Source: Dipylidium caninum
Taxonomy: Eukaryota > Platyhelminthes > Cestoda > Cyclophyllidea > Dipylidiidae
Assembly (NCBI GenBank): GCA_017562135.1
Contig: QEYB01001355.1
Span: 248,001-312,000, forward strand
DNA: 64,000 nt
Reading direction: 5' to 3'
The position numbers and the translations under genes are program-made. This document shows, piece after piece, positions 1 to 12,589 of this stretch. The number at the start of each line of letters is the position of its first letter. Positions within the stretch are counted from its first letter, which is position 1. The notes under the pieces are model-generated. The model did no database searches, was not told the origin of the DNA, and saw nothing but the letters and a program-made list of their open reading frames with translations.

Positions 1-284
1 AAAATCTCAGAGCAAAAAGACGAGGTGCCCTCACTCGCTCGCTCTTAGAAATCAAACTTATTTTGTAACATGCCTGCCTTCCCGCAAAAGCCCAAGTCTT
101 TGCTGGCCACCGCCCAACACCAAGGAATCGAAGAAGCGGACAGGGAAAATTCGGTGCTTCCTTACACTGCGCGCAGAAAAGTATGCCGGTCAAAGGGTAC
201 GACCTTTGCCCACTTTCGGTCGCACTCCCCAAAGCACCAAGATAATAAACTTTTGTTCGATGAGAGAATTCAAAGCCGACTTAC

Positions 285-2887
285 CGGAAAAGCGATTTTA
301 AAGTTCTCATTCAGCCGAATGGACTCTGTGATGCGGCTCTCGCCCTGTTGTAGAGCGTCCAGGAATTCCCGGAACTGACGCTGTTCCCGCTCGTCGACGC
401 TCTAAATACGAATGGGGAGAGACTCATCCTTTAACAATTAATACATTTTCCCACCTCATTTCACAAGCCGGCATTGAATTACTCCAATGACCGACGACCG
501 AGTCACTTGCCAGCCACCAGAAAATCCCCCTAGTGACGGTAAATAAACAACTCGGCTCGTTTACCGTAGAGCGAAGCCCTACAACACGTCAGGATTTAGT
601 TGTCACTCGTCCCGGATCATGTGCACATGGCCATCATGATTTCGTGGAGTTGTCGCGAGGCTTCGCTTTCCCACTCTGAATACCACGCCGGGCGTTGCAT
701 TGGGGACTGCTCCAACACCCGCGGGCGTGCGGAGTTACGGAACTCGCGATCGAGCGACGTTGCCGATGGCGCTGATTGTCTGACTACGCGTGTCCATCTC
801 TACTTCGCTCTGGTCTACGCCACCGCGGTGTTTTCTCCCACCTTCTTGGGCGCCTGTCGACTATTCATGATGAAATGTGCTTTACTCACATCAGGGCAAC
901 TCAATCTTGGCATGCATGCGACAAGTGGTGGCCATTTATTTGGGGGGGGAGAAAAGACCATCGTTTGACAGATGAGGTAGACTGACACTCCTTCAACGGG
1001 GTCGTTTCGATGACCCGTTCGACCCAGTCAACCCGGACTAGCACAAGTGCAATGAGGACTCGAGGCGATGCTCAGCATTTTTCCGCCACACGCGGTTTGG
1101 TCAAGGGTTTTGCGTCGTCCACTCCACGGGACTTGTCGCTCTCTACTTAGGAGGTCACCCTTTCCTCTCGCTTATGTACCGCAAGAAGGGCGCATGAGGG
1201 TTAGAAACGGTTTCCCACCGTCCCCGTCAATGGGACGTTTTGACAGGCTGACAAGTGTGTCGCGTCCGCTTCTCACCCCGCACTTTGACTAACCAGTGAT
1301 TTCGCCTTTCCGGTCTCCGGAAAAGCCTTGTAAAATTGGGCCACGTAGGTCATAATCGACTTCTCATCAGGTCTGTCGACATCAACGTCTAAAGGGAAAA
1401 ACTGGAGGTGATGCAACTGGCCAATGAGCGACGAGTCCGTTTTCAGTTAGCCAATCACGTTGTCCTACCTTCGGGATCTAAAATCTTGGGAATGCCAAGC
1501 TTCTCTTCGGCCAATGTGAAGGCTCTATGCAAATTCTCTCGATTACTTCCGCGTTCCACCTCTTGCATGTCCACCAATTTCGGGTCAATGCTGTGGACGA
1601 TGGCATTGAAGGCAACTCCGTCCCTCCAACTCGGCCCGAAGTCCTTGATGTCAATGTTGAATTGTCTAAAAGGGAGACGAGACGATAAAGGCTTCAGTGT
1701 GGAAAGGAGGCCTGGGCGAGGCTGCAGCGTGCAAAGGGGGCTGTTCTCAGGCAGTGGGAGAGCAAAATGGGCGTCGTTCCCTCTTACCTGAATCGCTCAA
1801 TTCGTCTGCACAACCAAAAGACGCCGATAAATAGACACACCAGAGGCCCACCTTGCCGCAGGCAGTTGTATACACCGAACTCACTCGCTAAAGGCGTTCT
1901 GCACCCACGTTGTCAACGCCTGTTTGGCAGTGACTGTGCTGTGACTCCCAGTCTTTGGTATGCCCAACAGCTCCAACAGCATGTCCTTCTGCTCCTCAAT
2001 CTTGACACGACGGAATGAAAAACGGAATTGGACTGACGCCTTACCTGGAAGTAGAGGATAATGACCCAGATGAGACCGAGGACAATTTTCGGCCGCCCCT
2101 CCACCACGTCCACGGGGTTGATGTTCACCAGTTTCACCTGAAGAAGCCGGGGAGGAGGTCACTCCGGCCCAATTAGAAAAGCCCACCTTCTTGGAGGCCA
2201 GAAAGTCTAACGCGGTCTTCACATTGCTCAGACAGTGCGCGGGCTTCATGTCGGCGGTGAGATTGACCGGCTAGAAGGGGGGGGGAGGGTCATCGGGGCC
2301 ACCAGAACCGGCCTTACCAGGGTCTCTCGCGACAGCACTTCCAACAGGCGGATCAGCACAACGCCGTCGCGGATCTCCTCGAATAGATCGTTTACCTTCA
2401 CTGGTGGATTAGCCTAGAGGGGAAAGAGGGGGCGGGAGAAGTTGGGTTAATGCAGAAAGGCTCTTTTTCGTCTACCTTGACGAGGTAGGTGTTCATCCAA
2501 TTGGTGAAGGTCTTCTTCTGCACATACTCCTGTTCTCCTGGCGGAAACAAGAAAAAATGGTGTGTTTATCGGCCCTCGCCCCACAGGCAACCTTCGTTAT
2601 ATCGCAATTGACAGTGGAAGCGAGAGGGGAAGGGGACACTAACCGCGTCTGGTGGAGATCTTCTGCTCGGCAGTCATCGTCTCCATTGAGACGAGGGAGC
2701 TCCGACAGCGCTCGAGACGAGGGGGCTGCCACTCGGGCTCCAGTCCGGCTCGGGGCGAGGAGACGAGTCGCGTGGGCGGGCTGTGGTGCCTTGCGCGGGG
2801 CGGCTGACTGCCAAACTGGCCGGTCTGTTGGGTGTTCAGTTGCCCGACCACTTGGGTGTACCGTTCGCACACCGCGTCGCTGATCTG
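285..2887 (-). CDS. Nesprin (SYNE)-like gene, N-terminal actin-binding CH1-CH2 region, partial
   Basis: Nesprins bind actin through paired calponin-homology (CH) domains and link the nuclear envelope to the cytoskeleton. Minus-strand exons read from high to low: about 2887-2644 (polar leader, start uncertain), 2537-2476, 2413-2318, 2270-2187, 2137-2045, 2000-1885, 1665-1469, 1388-1294, 401-285. From the 2644 donor on, every junction has GT-AG signals and matching phase. CH1 shows [27 protein letters not shown] and [13 protein letters not shown]2 shows [35 protein letters not shown] and IMTYVAQFY. The [19 protein letters not shown] stretch is nearer nesprin than beta-spectrin, dystrophin or MACF; calmin is the main alternative. 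Exon 401-285 is polar ([12 protein letters not shown]) and could begin the spectrin-repeat rod after an intron of 892 bp. No initiator exon or KASH end is visible, so the gene is partial at both ends. Confidence 0.8.
402..1293 (-). other. Long intron of the nesprin-like gene
   Basis: This stretch lies between the last CH2 exon (donor CTG|gttagt) and the 285-401 exon (acceptor gtatttag). Both ends are phase 0, so the two exons can be joined directly. I see no further coding block in it. Confidence 0.5.
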
Positions 2888-5800
2888 CTGTCGAGCCAGG
2901 CGACGAGCTTGCAGTCCCGGCGGGGAACGTTCACAGCCGGGAAGGAGGTCTTAATTGTGTGCGGTAGAATGAGACGTTTTGAACTAGACAATACACGTCC
3001 TGTTGCGTGCTGTCCTTCAACTTGTGTGCAACCAGTTCTTCTGGTCCCTAATCACGCGATCGCCTGAGGTTCAGTGGTGGGCTTTACGAGAGTACCCAGT
3101 GAAACGCTCCCATTGAGCAGCTCTCATGTAATTAGTCAACAGCACTGTCTGAACACAACTGTCATAGAAGCCTGCCTCAATAAATTTCCGAAAATGTCTT
3201 TCTCAGAAGGCCGATTTCACAGCCACTCACCATCCAAGAGCCACTGGCTTTTTACAGCTTTCGTTTAGGGAGTCTAATTGGTCCTGCTTACAAGAACAAG
3301 CAGTTTGAACCATCTGGGTGACTTGTGCAAATAGAAGGCTTTTGGTAAAAATTACTTCATTATGTAAAAACTGCTATTTTCTGCTCCTTCTGTACCAAAG
3401 TAGTCAGAAGTGATGCTTTTCCGGTCGCTGGGAAACGATGGAATAAACTTGAGGCGCCAGCGCTCAAGGCCTGAGTGACATGCACCCGTTCTTCCACATG
3501 TTGCCTAAATTCGAGCAGCGTTTCCCCCGAAAACGCAATTTCACTTTTCCCTCCGGTCAATAACCATTGGCTATCGAAATCCCTGGCGAAGGAGCTGATT
3601 GGTCAGAGGCAGCGAGCCAATTGCGTGACGCCTAAAGTCTTCGACATAAATCATTCCTTTTTGTAAAAAATATCCTGCTCCTCTTCATAATCGGTCAAAT
3701 GTTGTACAGTGTGATCTGTATCTAAACTCGTCGATCCAACGTTTGGCAGAAATCTCAAAGCAGCGGACAAAAAAACATGGAATGCGTGCGAACTCTCTGC
3801 ATCGATGAATGTCATTCGGTTTCACTGTTTCCCGTCGCTCAACAGCGATTGGCTGCCAAGACCGCGGTGGCCGGTGCCCGAATGGTCCAACACCGAGCAG
3901 GAAACAGTTAAGGTCAAAAACACAGAACTCTATTATGCCTTCAAAGCCCCTCATTTTCTCGGTATATGTGATCCCTTTTTTTATGGAAGACTAGCTCAGA
4001 CTTCACTATAAGCCAAGTTGCATCGAGATAGGCTTTCAGTTTAGTAGTTCGCACAGATGCGAAGATTTGTGAAGATAACTGTTGGAAATGATTTGGAAAA
4101 TACTCTCTCTAAAATGTTGCTAGTACACTTGACCGCGTTTTCCTCTTTTCCCGGGACGGAATCTCTTTGTTTCTCCTCCCTTAATTGCCTTTCGCCTGAG
4201 AAACGGGGGCTTAGGGGCACAAGCTTTGAGACGCTTTTAAATTCCCGAATATTTACCTTTTTGTGAAGTCCACTTGGACACTTTTTACCTCGCTGGGGGT
4301 TAAACTTGTGTACAGGCATGTGGCGTTTTAATCAAGTGACTTTCATTTGAAAAAGAAAAATACTTTACAGATTACTTCCGCGGCGGTGAAAACGTGAAAC
4401 GTAACGGCGTGCGTGCTTTCCGCCCTCATGACTGCGATTTCATTGCCTCACACCGCTTAGTGAGCATTGGCCGTGGAGGCCGCAGGGCGGAAAGCCGATT
4501 GGTCACCCTGTGGGCATTAAGGCTCTTCCCTTATGCAATGAGTGTCCTTTCCTCCTTCGGGGTGGGATCTTGCGGTAAACTGCCTGGTTTGGAGGGAAGA
4601 CTCTCCGTCGGGGCGAAACCGGCACGCTGGGACAGAGGAGACGGGAGGGGCGGGAGGAGGCGGGAAGGGCGGGAGAAGACGAACTTGGGCGTGGCTGGAG
4701 TGAGCGTGGAGGGCGGCGGTGGGGCAGGAATGCTCAACGAAGGCTCACAAGTGACTCACCGTCAAGTGGGCGTCGGCCGTCCACTTGGCCCGACGGGGCG
4801 GAGTGCCTGCGTGTGTCTGTCTGCTTGTGTGTGTGTGTGTGTGTGTTTCGCTGGGGTGAGCAGCCCGATGCCCCGACGACACCACCACCCGCCACCCTCC
4901 GCCTGCCTTTTCCCAAAATATCAACCCCTTATTCCTCGCGTCTTCCCTGAACGGCAACCTTCCGCAGTAATTCCACCACAGAGTTCACCTTCACTCAAAA
5001 TCTCCTGTCCTTTTGGGGTTTTGACATCGCCGTAAAGGACGCGATGGGAAATCGGCCGGATCGGTGGGCGGGCGACAACCCATGCCAACTGAAATCCCCT
5101 TCGACGCGCACAGGAGGCCACCGGCGAGCCGCCCCGGGACGGACGAGGATGAGGGCGGCCGCCGAGGCGCTGGTCACGACTGCGACTCCGCCGGATTAAA
5201 GCGATGTGGCCGGACCAGACTCGGTGTATGAGGGGTCAACAAAGTGTCCGCCAATTCCGGCGCATCTCCACCCGTTCCGGGCCGGCCGCTCCGCCTCGTT
5301 CGCCACCGACCCGAGTCCCATTCGAACCGCCCAAAATGTGGGGTTAATTTCGAGTCTGTCCTCGGAGGCGAGAAGTTTGACAGGGTGGAGTGGATCACCA
5401 GGCGGCCGCGTGGGACCGGCGCTGGGAGCCCGCGTCTGCGCGTATTCTCGGGCAGCCTCCGCGCTCCGCCGCCCCACGGGGAGGCGGACGCTGTCGCACC
5501 GTGTGGACGCACGTCGACGCGGCGCATGGGCAGCTGTCAACTTCCCCGTCCCCCCGTTCCCCCTCCCCCTCCCCGACACGTCGGTGGCACCGTCAAAAGA
5601 CTTGGGCGGCTTCGCGGAACGCTAAGGGAGGAGGAGGCGGGCGGGGACGCGACGGGACAGGAGGACGACACCGCGGCAGACGATGGAGTTCGCCCTAATG
5701 GCCGCCAGACGGAGTTGAAGGGCGTCTTCTACATGCTCAGATTGGAGAATTCAGAACCCCTTGCATTCGAGCACCTCAGACAAACCACCAGGTCTGCCAC

Positions 5801-7712
5801 TTAGGCCGTGCTGAGGAGCATTCCCACTCCGGAAGCCTTCTCGAAGGCGGCAGGGAACGCGTCCCAGCGGCCGAAATCCCTTCTGGTAGGCAGAAAAAGA
5901 ATTTACAGGGCTGGAGACAACCTGACGGAGCGGAAGTTGAGGTGACCAGGGAAAAGGCGAAGGCAATTGGCCGATTGGAAATGCGAGAAGCATTTTTGTG
6001 GATAGAAGAAGCTCACACAAGAAGGCGGGGAGGAAGATACTTTGTGGACGGACGGACGGACAGACGGACGGACGGACCTTCCCGACAGGGTCTGTTCGAC
6101 CGGCCGAAGGTGACGGTGGCCAATCAGCGTGTCTGGTGTCCCAGCCAGAATGCGACTCTAACGGCTGCCGGCCACACAATCCCTCCGGAGGACCCCGGGG
6201 AATGCGGCACCCCGCGGCCCTCACAACGGTGGAGAAGTGGTGCGACCATCCGACGCTTTGAATTGACACGAGCGGGATGAGTAGAACTACGCGCTCGAGA
6301 GAACATGGAGATTCCTTCTTTGGCCTGTCAGCTCAGCCACTGGCCGGCTGACAGCCAATCGAGGGAGGAGGAGGAGGAGGAGGAAACCAGAATCGTCAAG
6401 TGACAGTCAAGTGTGAAGCGAGTCTCGAGGCCTCCAGCGCGAACTCAAGTAGATTAGTGGGGGATATGGAGGAGGTGAGTTAATTGACTCGTCCCAGCTG
6501 CTTTAGTGTGGAGATCACGTCTGCTTCACCCGAGAGGGCTTCGTTTCCTCAGGACAAAAGACATCATCGCCGGGGAACTTCCTGTCCGATCGCCTCCCTT
6601 CCCTGCTGCCCCACTGGTGCGCCGGGGATTTTGGCCTCCCCGGGTGCTGGCTGGAAGGCACCAGAGCGACACGGTTTTCCCCCCGCGGGAACTTTTCGGG
6701 TTGCGCAAGTTCGGTCTACGCGGGGGGGCTGGTGAACAACGCGACGTGCCAAAAGGTGTGGGACCGAGAAATGTGCCATGCCCCACAACTTCAGACATCA
6801 CCGAGGGGACGGAGTGTCAGGGATGGGAAGGGGATTGGGAGGGAAACAAAACACTGGGAGGTGGCATCCTCCGACACCGTGGAGGACCTCCGGACAGCCC
6901 GACGCCGTGGGAGGCCCTTCGAGCCGGCGTCTGAGGCTGCCCACATCACCGTGCTACTCTCCAGCCATTCAGTTTACAAACAGTATGGTCTGGTCGAGAC
7001 TTACACGCTTTGCAAATGTCCCTAGGGCTACTTCAAACGGCCTTGAGCACAGCCACTTGCAGTGCGGCAATAAATCAGACACGGACGCGGGGACTCACGG
7101 CTGTCAGGAGGCGCGTTGACTGCGTTAATCTGACGGCCGGAGGCGTGGGCAAATGCCGAGGCTCTGTTGACAGCGGCGCTATGTGAACATGCAAATTGCG
7201 CCTCGAAGGAGTCACGCACACACGGGCCCTGGGAGGGCACCATCACCACATCCACGGAGCAATTGGTGGAGAAGAGGACTGGCGCCTTCACGTCGGCGCT
7301 GTCATGGTAACGGGCGTCGTAGTCCATGCTCGAAAGCGGTGCAGGCGCCCTGGGATGGACTGACTGAGGCCGGTACATTCACGAGTGCGAGTGAGCCGGC
7401 AAAAGCCAGCGTGTGCGCGCGTGTGTGCGCGCGAGGGCGATGAGCCAATCAGGAGACGAGGCAGCTGCCAATGGCATTTCGAGTAGTGGGACGTTGGCAT
7501 GGCAACGACTCATTGGCACATTCAACAGTGTTGGCACCGCATCCATCCGACTGCTCGACGATCCATCCATATCAGCGTTCATCCAGCCTTCTTTCATCCG
7601 TCCGACCAGCTGCTTGTACCCCGAAAAAAAAAATATATGGGACACGGGAGTGGAACGCGGATGCATTAATGCGAGTCGCGAGTTAATCGCCTTAGCGGGG
7701 ACTCAGAAAATT
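2888..7712. other. Intergenic or 5' region, no supported gene
   Basis: The stretch probably holds the 5' exons and promoter of the nesprin-like gene, but no exon could be confirmed. Visible items are a short GT tract near 4829-4847, a CpG-rich stretch at about 5000-5700, a GGAC-type tetranucleotide repeat at about 6049-6080 and a GGA repeat at about 6366-6384. On the plus strand an ATGGAGGAG ending in a consensus donor gtgagt at about 6466-6475 could be a tiny first exon; nothing confirms it. Many open frames here arise from GC-rich composition. Confidence 0.4.
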
Positions 7713-7718
7713 TTTATT
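7713..7718 (-). terminator. Polyadenylation signal AATAAA for the CFAP96-like gene
   Basis: The minus strand reads AATAAA about 85 bases beyond the stop codon of the CFAP96-like gene, in AT-rich sequence. The position is normal for a poly(A) signal. Confidence 0.5.
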
Positions 7719-7802
7719 TCAAATAACTTATTTACACTGCAACCGAAGTCTATTGCGCCTGGGAAATTTGGTGGAAAAACGTGGCGGACGACCAATTCAA
7801 CC

Positions 7803-8843
7803 TCACTTCTCACAGAGTGGCGTGACAAATGTCCTCGTCTTCCGCGTGACAGCGTTAATCGCCAAATCCACGTTCTTGTTCACTATGGACTTGGAAGGCG
7901 TCTCGATGGCCGTTCCAGACGTTGGCACCCACGTGACACCACGCAGTGACGATTTCGACGCGTACTGCTCGTCGATAATCTTCGTCAATTCCTTGAACGG
8001 CTCACCCACGTACTCGGGGAACTTGTTCAAGGTGCCGGCCTTACACCCACCATCTGATTTCGGATGATTCGGCGGATAGAAGATGGGACCAATCATGAGC
8101 TTTTTGGGGAACGCGGCCACCCCGAATTTCGGCGCCGCCTGTCCACCCGGCGCCAAGGGATCGTTGCCCTCGAACGGATTCGGACCAAAGAGGCGGCCGC
8201 TGGGTTGTTGGTTAACAAACACCCGCCTTCCCAAACACTTCTCCTGGTGCTTCTCATTAAGCGATTTTATCGAGACTGCGATCAAATCCGAGTGCATTCC
8301 CTCACCGGGCTTCCACTCTGGTAGGGGATTGATAGCCACGTTGGGATAGCCATACCCCGTCCCCTTCTTCCCCGGATTAGTATAGAAGTTCGGCAGCTCT
8401 CGTGACTTCTGGTGGGGCTTCTGCTCCGTTCCCATGGCGGCATAAATTACGGTGAAATTTCCGTAGGAACTGCCAACTCCACAGCGTTTCTTACCCGGCG
8501 CGGAGGGTATCCAATCCTTTCCCAATCGTTTCGCATCATTAGCCCGCCTCCAGACCTTTCGGAGAGCTGCTAAGTTGGTGATGGCCTCACCCTGAAATAC
8601 GCGCTTGAAAGGCTCAAAGTACCCGTCCGCGTTGGCAGCGCGGGACTTGGACTGGCCTCCGGGGCAGTAGAGGGGCCGCAGACCCGGCTGCGGCCTCCCC
8701 CTGAAGCCGTAGGAGTTGGGGTCCACGTAGGGATCGCTGGAGTACGGCGGCTGGCTGAATACGCCCAGCGTGCGCAGCGCCGGCTTCAGGAAGGGATCGG
8801 AGCCCATGCTGGCGTGGAACTCGCGTCCGCCTCTGGTGGCCAT
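7803..8843 (-). CDS. CFAP96: CFAP96 (C4orf47/UPF0602)-like cilia and flagella protein, single exon
   Basis: A 346-residue protein. CFAP96 proteins are associated with cilia, flagella and centrosomes. Family blocks appear in the expected order: GYFEPFKRVFQGE (residues 74-86), a CGVGSSYG block near 121-128, the signature YTNPGKKGTGYGY (154-166) and KAGTLNKFPEY (268-278). The human protein is about 309 residues, so the length fits. The first ATG is at 8843; Met13 (MGSDPF, leading to TLGVFS) aligns better with the start of vertebrate homologues and could be the real start. The reading frame is intact with no intron, unusual beside its intron-split neighbours. A retained retrocopy is possible, but no poly(A) tail or target-site duplication is evident, and the frame shows no decay. 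Confidence 0.88.
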   Translation of the reverse strand: MATRGGREFHASMGSDPFLKPALRTLGVFSQPPYSSDPYVDPNSYGFRGRPQPGLRPLYCPGGQSKSRAANADGYFEPFKRVFQGEAITNLAALRKVWRRANDAKRLGKDWIPSAPGKKRCGVGSSYGNFTVIYAAMGTEQKPHQKSRELPNFYTNPGKKGTGYGYPNVAINPLPEWKPGEGMHSDLIAVSIKSLNEKHQEKCLGRRVFVNQQPSGRLFGPNPFEGNDPLAPGGQAAPKFGVAAFPKKLMIGPIFYPPNHPKSDGGCKAGTLNKFPEYVGEPFKELTKIIDEQYASKSSLRGVTWVPTSGTAIETPSKSIVNKNVDLAINAVTRKTRTFVTPLCEK

Positions 8844-10509
8844 GTGGCAGAGGCGGGAAGGGGAAATCGATACCCGGCGGGGACGGGGTGGGGGGGGGGG
8901 AGCGGCGGCCCCGGGTTAAAAGGCAGCAGAGAGGCGTCTGTCCGCCTCCAGGCTGTTGCAGACCCAATGCCACGAAGAAGGGAAGAAAATACCATGGTGT
9001 GCGTTATAGGTGAATGCGGGGCATACTACTTAAATGCATCAGGAGTATGTTGGAGCGTAAGTAAGCCTCCCCATTGGTAAAACATTGTGTCCATCTCCTT
9101 AGCGCTGACTCCCTGGTAGGAGGGCAAGTGGCAAAAAATAGAATACGTTGGGGATGGAATTGTACAGGAATTATACACCTTTAATTCTAGGAAAAGGGAG
9201 CTGTATAGAGAGTCCTCAGCCTGGTTAACCATATCTTTCTCCATTCTTTATTACTAACAAGAGGTGATCGGGGATGACGTGTTGACCTTTGGACAAAAAT
9301 AAGTATTCGCAGCAGTCAGGAGGAGGCATGTCGTTTTCATTTTGGGCACAATGATTAAAATAGGCACAAGTAAACCTGATGGGTTATAAGGCTGTTCAAG
9401 ATTGGAAATTCGGTGGTGGTCATTGGTCCACAGGGCGGCGCACACGGCCACGTTCTGTCCAAAAATCCAACTTTTCGCCGAAATGAAATGCTACTTAAGT
9501 ACAGATTGGCTGTCTTCCTATCTGTCGACCTGTTACATCTACGTGGTATTTGTCCTTCCGAAAATTAGTAGATCAAGCATCATTTTACAAATGGAACTGA
9601 ATACAGACGAGATAATACAGAACATGCACGTGAATAGTGAGAACTTATGAGGGGTATTGTAAGATATCGATAACCCTTACAACTCTCGTAAGTTCATATT
9701 TTTGCTCACAATTTTTTTATACTTGGGACTTTCTTGTCTGTGTGTATGTAAGAGGTAGCCTTATCCTGTGACCTTTTGGAGGTTAAAGGACTTCTAAGGG
9801 TGGTTAAAGGAGGCCCACCTTTGTAGACTTGTGTGTCGGTAGGATTCAACGACAATTTGGCACTATCAAGCAATGGTGGCCTATAAAGCACGAAGGAAAG
9901 GATCGGACCCTCCGTGCTACGAATGGAAATCAGTTTAACGGGGACGTGTTAGACTATATCAAATGGCCAAAGAATCCACATTTACTGGGAATTTCTAATT
10001 ACTATTTTATATAATGATGGAAACACTCGATATCAGTGCTAACCTCCAGGAAAAATTGCTGAATTTGAGGGACACAGATACCAATGGAGCGAATACTAGA
10101 TGCCTCGACAGAATGAAGGACTGTCGCATGGTTTTGGCAGGCTGATTTTGTAGCACTAAATAAATAGGTTTTGGTCTGACCTTAGATTGTCTGATTTCGA
10201 GGAACAATTTGTTTGACATGAACAGGTTCATCTGTCTTTGTCAAGCTCTTAAATATGCAACAGAAAAGCATTAAGTAATGCGCTGATTCAGAGAAAACTT
10301 AATTGTATGTCAATCACTATAGCCGCAGAGCATTTGAATGGCAAAAATTTTTTGCTCTAAAGATGTTATGATTTGTAGATGTTTATATGACCATTTTGAG
10401 GAGTTCACATTACTGACAGCCGACAGGAGGAATTTTTCACGTTTTTTGTGATTATCAGCCCGCGTGCACAACTAAGCCCGTACGTTCACCATCGAGGACC
10501 GCATTGAGG
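8844..10509. other. Intergenic region between the CFAP96-like and VMAC-like genes
   Basis: The first 150 bases are GC-rich with a G run at about 8890-8900 and probably hold the CFAP96-like promoter; the rest is AT-rich. Short open frames at 9026-9244 and 9402-9650 have no recognisable motif or splice support. An unseen first exon of the VMAC-like gene could lie here. Confidence 0.4.
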
Positions 10510-11846
10510 ATGTGGGTGTTTGGTGGGGGCGATGGTTCCCACAAAAGTAACATTGAGGAGGCAAACAAACATCTTGCAGCAATGTCCGAAAGGATTCGCG
10601 AATTAGAGACGCTGGTTGAAGCTCAGAAACAGGAACTGATTGAAAAGGACGAACGGGCGGCATTATGTATTAAAGTACGCAATGCAAGTCCGCAAAGACT
10701 TATTTAAGGGTTGCGTTTTATTCAGTTTGTTCCGAATATTGGTATTGTTAAATTTATGCTCTTGGAACGGACTGTTTTTGTCTGCGGCTGAGATTACCTA
10801 TCTTAGTGTTTTCTCGCTGCTACCCTTGCTAGTTTCTCTACTGGCCTAACTCTGAAACGACCACATCTCAGCCTTTATTATTAATCCAGCTAAGCCATTC
10901 ACTCACTTCTAGGCGTCCATTTCCACCACTAATTACTAGCCATTTTAGCCTCCGGGCTAATTTTTCCGCAGTGCCTACCAGAAGTCGACTTGCGATAAAT
11001 TTTTTTTACAATCAACGCTTCTGCCGTTCCTCTGAGCCTTGGTTAGTTTCCAAGGCACATTCTACTTTAGCTTCCTGAATGGAGTATTAGTTTATTACCA
11101 ACTACATCATAGTTTGTACCCCGAACCTAATTCGTTGACGCAACATTTTTTCTGTGTGGTTTTCGCACTGGACTTTGATTATGTGCCAAATGTTTTACAG
11201 TAGCTGATGTCATTCCACACGCACAATGCAGCACTAATAGATTAAAGCTACCTTTGTGTTCTCTGTATCGCGAGTTTTTGCTGAACTTTTATACTATTCG
11301 TCTCTCCGATATGAGTTAGGTAATAAGTAATTATGATTTCAGCAATTCACAGACAACCACTATGCGGAAGTAGCTGAGCTGAATTCCAAAATAAAGGATC
11401 ATATGTCTACCATCCGCACTCTTCAAAGCGATGTGAGGCGTCGGGACGCCGAGCTTAATATCCTGCGTCAGCGCGCGCGTATGCTGGACGAGGTGATGCG
11501 TTATAAGGCGAGCCTGGCCAAGCTGACCATCACACTAGAACAGGCCGAGCAGTATTCTCGTTCGGTAGCCGGTCGAGCAGGCCTAAGCGATCCCCGGTTG
11601 ACCATCGCCGGCGGCGGTGGAGACGTGAACGTCTACACTGAACCTGTGCCCCGTACCGATGCTCCTGATTCCAACAGACCGTCATACTACCTAGTTGATG
11701 AGGCGCCTGAGGAGGAATTGGTCAACCGTGTGGGTCAGGCGTACGTCGAGGGGGAGAGGAGAAACGCGATCAAAGACATGGCCTCTGGGCAGCAGAATGG
11801 AAAGCCGACACTGGCAGAAAAGGCGAGGGGCAAGACGGAAGTATAG
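10510..11846 (+). CDS. Vimentin-type intermediate filament-associated coiled-coil (VMAC)-like protein
   Basis: Two exons: 10510-10674 (ATG MWVFGG, donor gtacgc) and 11343-11846 (acceptor tgatttcag, stop TAG). They join in phase 0 to give about 222 residues. The first exon carries EANKHLAAMSERIRELETLV, resembling the EANAHLAA start of VMAC. The second carries STIRTLQSDVRRRDAEL and LRQRARMLDEVMR, which follow the TVHSLQATVHQRDELI and LQPRAELLQ blocks of VMAC. The two exons form one long coiled coil, then a polar proline- and acid-containing tail ending KARGKTEV. VMAC associates with vimentin-type filaments in vertebrates, and a cytoskeletal role here is inferred from similarity only. An upstream noncoding or short coding exon cannot be excluded because nothing marks 10510 as the unique start. 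Confidence 0.7.
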
Positions 11847-12589
11847 CATCTCTCTCGCCTTCCTCCTAACACTCACCTCAAATCGCGACCAACACTTTTG
11901 CCTCATTCTTTTCCTTTGGTCTTTTTCATATTCTACTTGCCCTTTCCTAGCCTCTGTGATACTATTCGTTCGTATATTTTACTCATGTGAACGGAAACAA
12001 AACACAAGAATGGGAACACCGGTTCTCATCGTCTCTGGTACCCATTTTGATCACGTTAGCTTTATAGCGGATGGATGCCACCTCGTGTGGTCGGGGGCAC
12101 CGGTTGCCCATAGCCGTTGCGCATCTGCCATTTCTCTTTCTGCCGTGTGTCTCCATTTTTTGTCATTATTGTAGACGTTCAAGCTGGCTCAAGACAATTA
12201 ACTGTTAAACATGTTTGGTGGTAAAAACCATACGTTCCGTGGTGAAATCACAACTGTTAAGGGGGTTTTATGAGCGCTTTTGACCAAATCTACGTCTCAC
12301 GGACGCCGCCGGCTGCCGTCCAGCCCCGTCTTCAAGCCAGTAGCGCGAGACAGGAAAACCGAAGTCTGTCGGGGAGGCCATGGACTGCCCTAATGTTTGT
12401 CATTGTAGGGCCGTCTCCGCTTTTGCCTTTTCCCTCCCAAACTCCCCTTTTTGGCGGCAGCACGACCTTCTGAGCTTTGGTTCAGCGCAACGGCTCGGCA
12501 TGCCGCTTAACAGCAATTCGTTCTGACAGACCCACTTATTCTAGGGGCGGCATTTCTACCTAGCGTCAAGGCATCTTTTTAAGCCCTAC
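11847..12589. other. 3' flank of the VMAC-like gene
   Basis: This is probably the 3' UTR followed by spacer. No clear AATAAA lies close to the stop codon. I see no supported gene. Confidence 0.35.

Noticed and set aside
1..284. Further nesprin-like exon at the left edge
   Set aside because: No minus-strand block with splice signals and spectrin-repeat character could be found in these bases.
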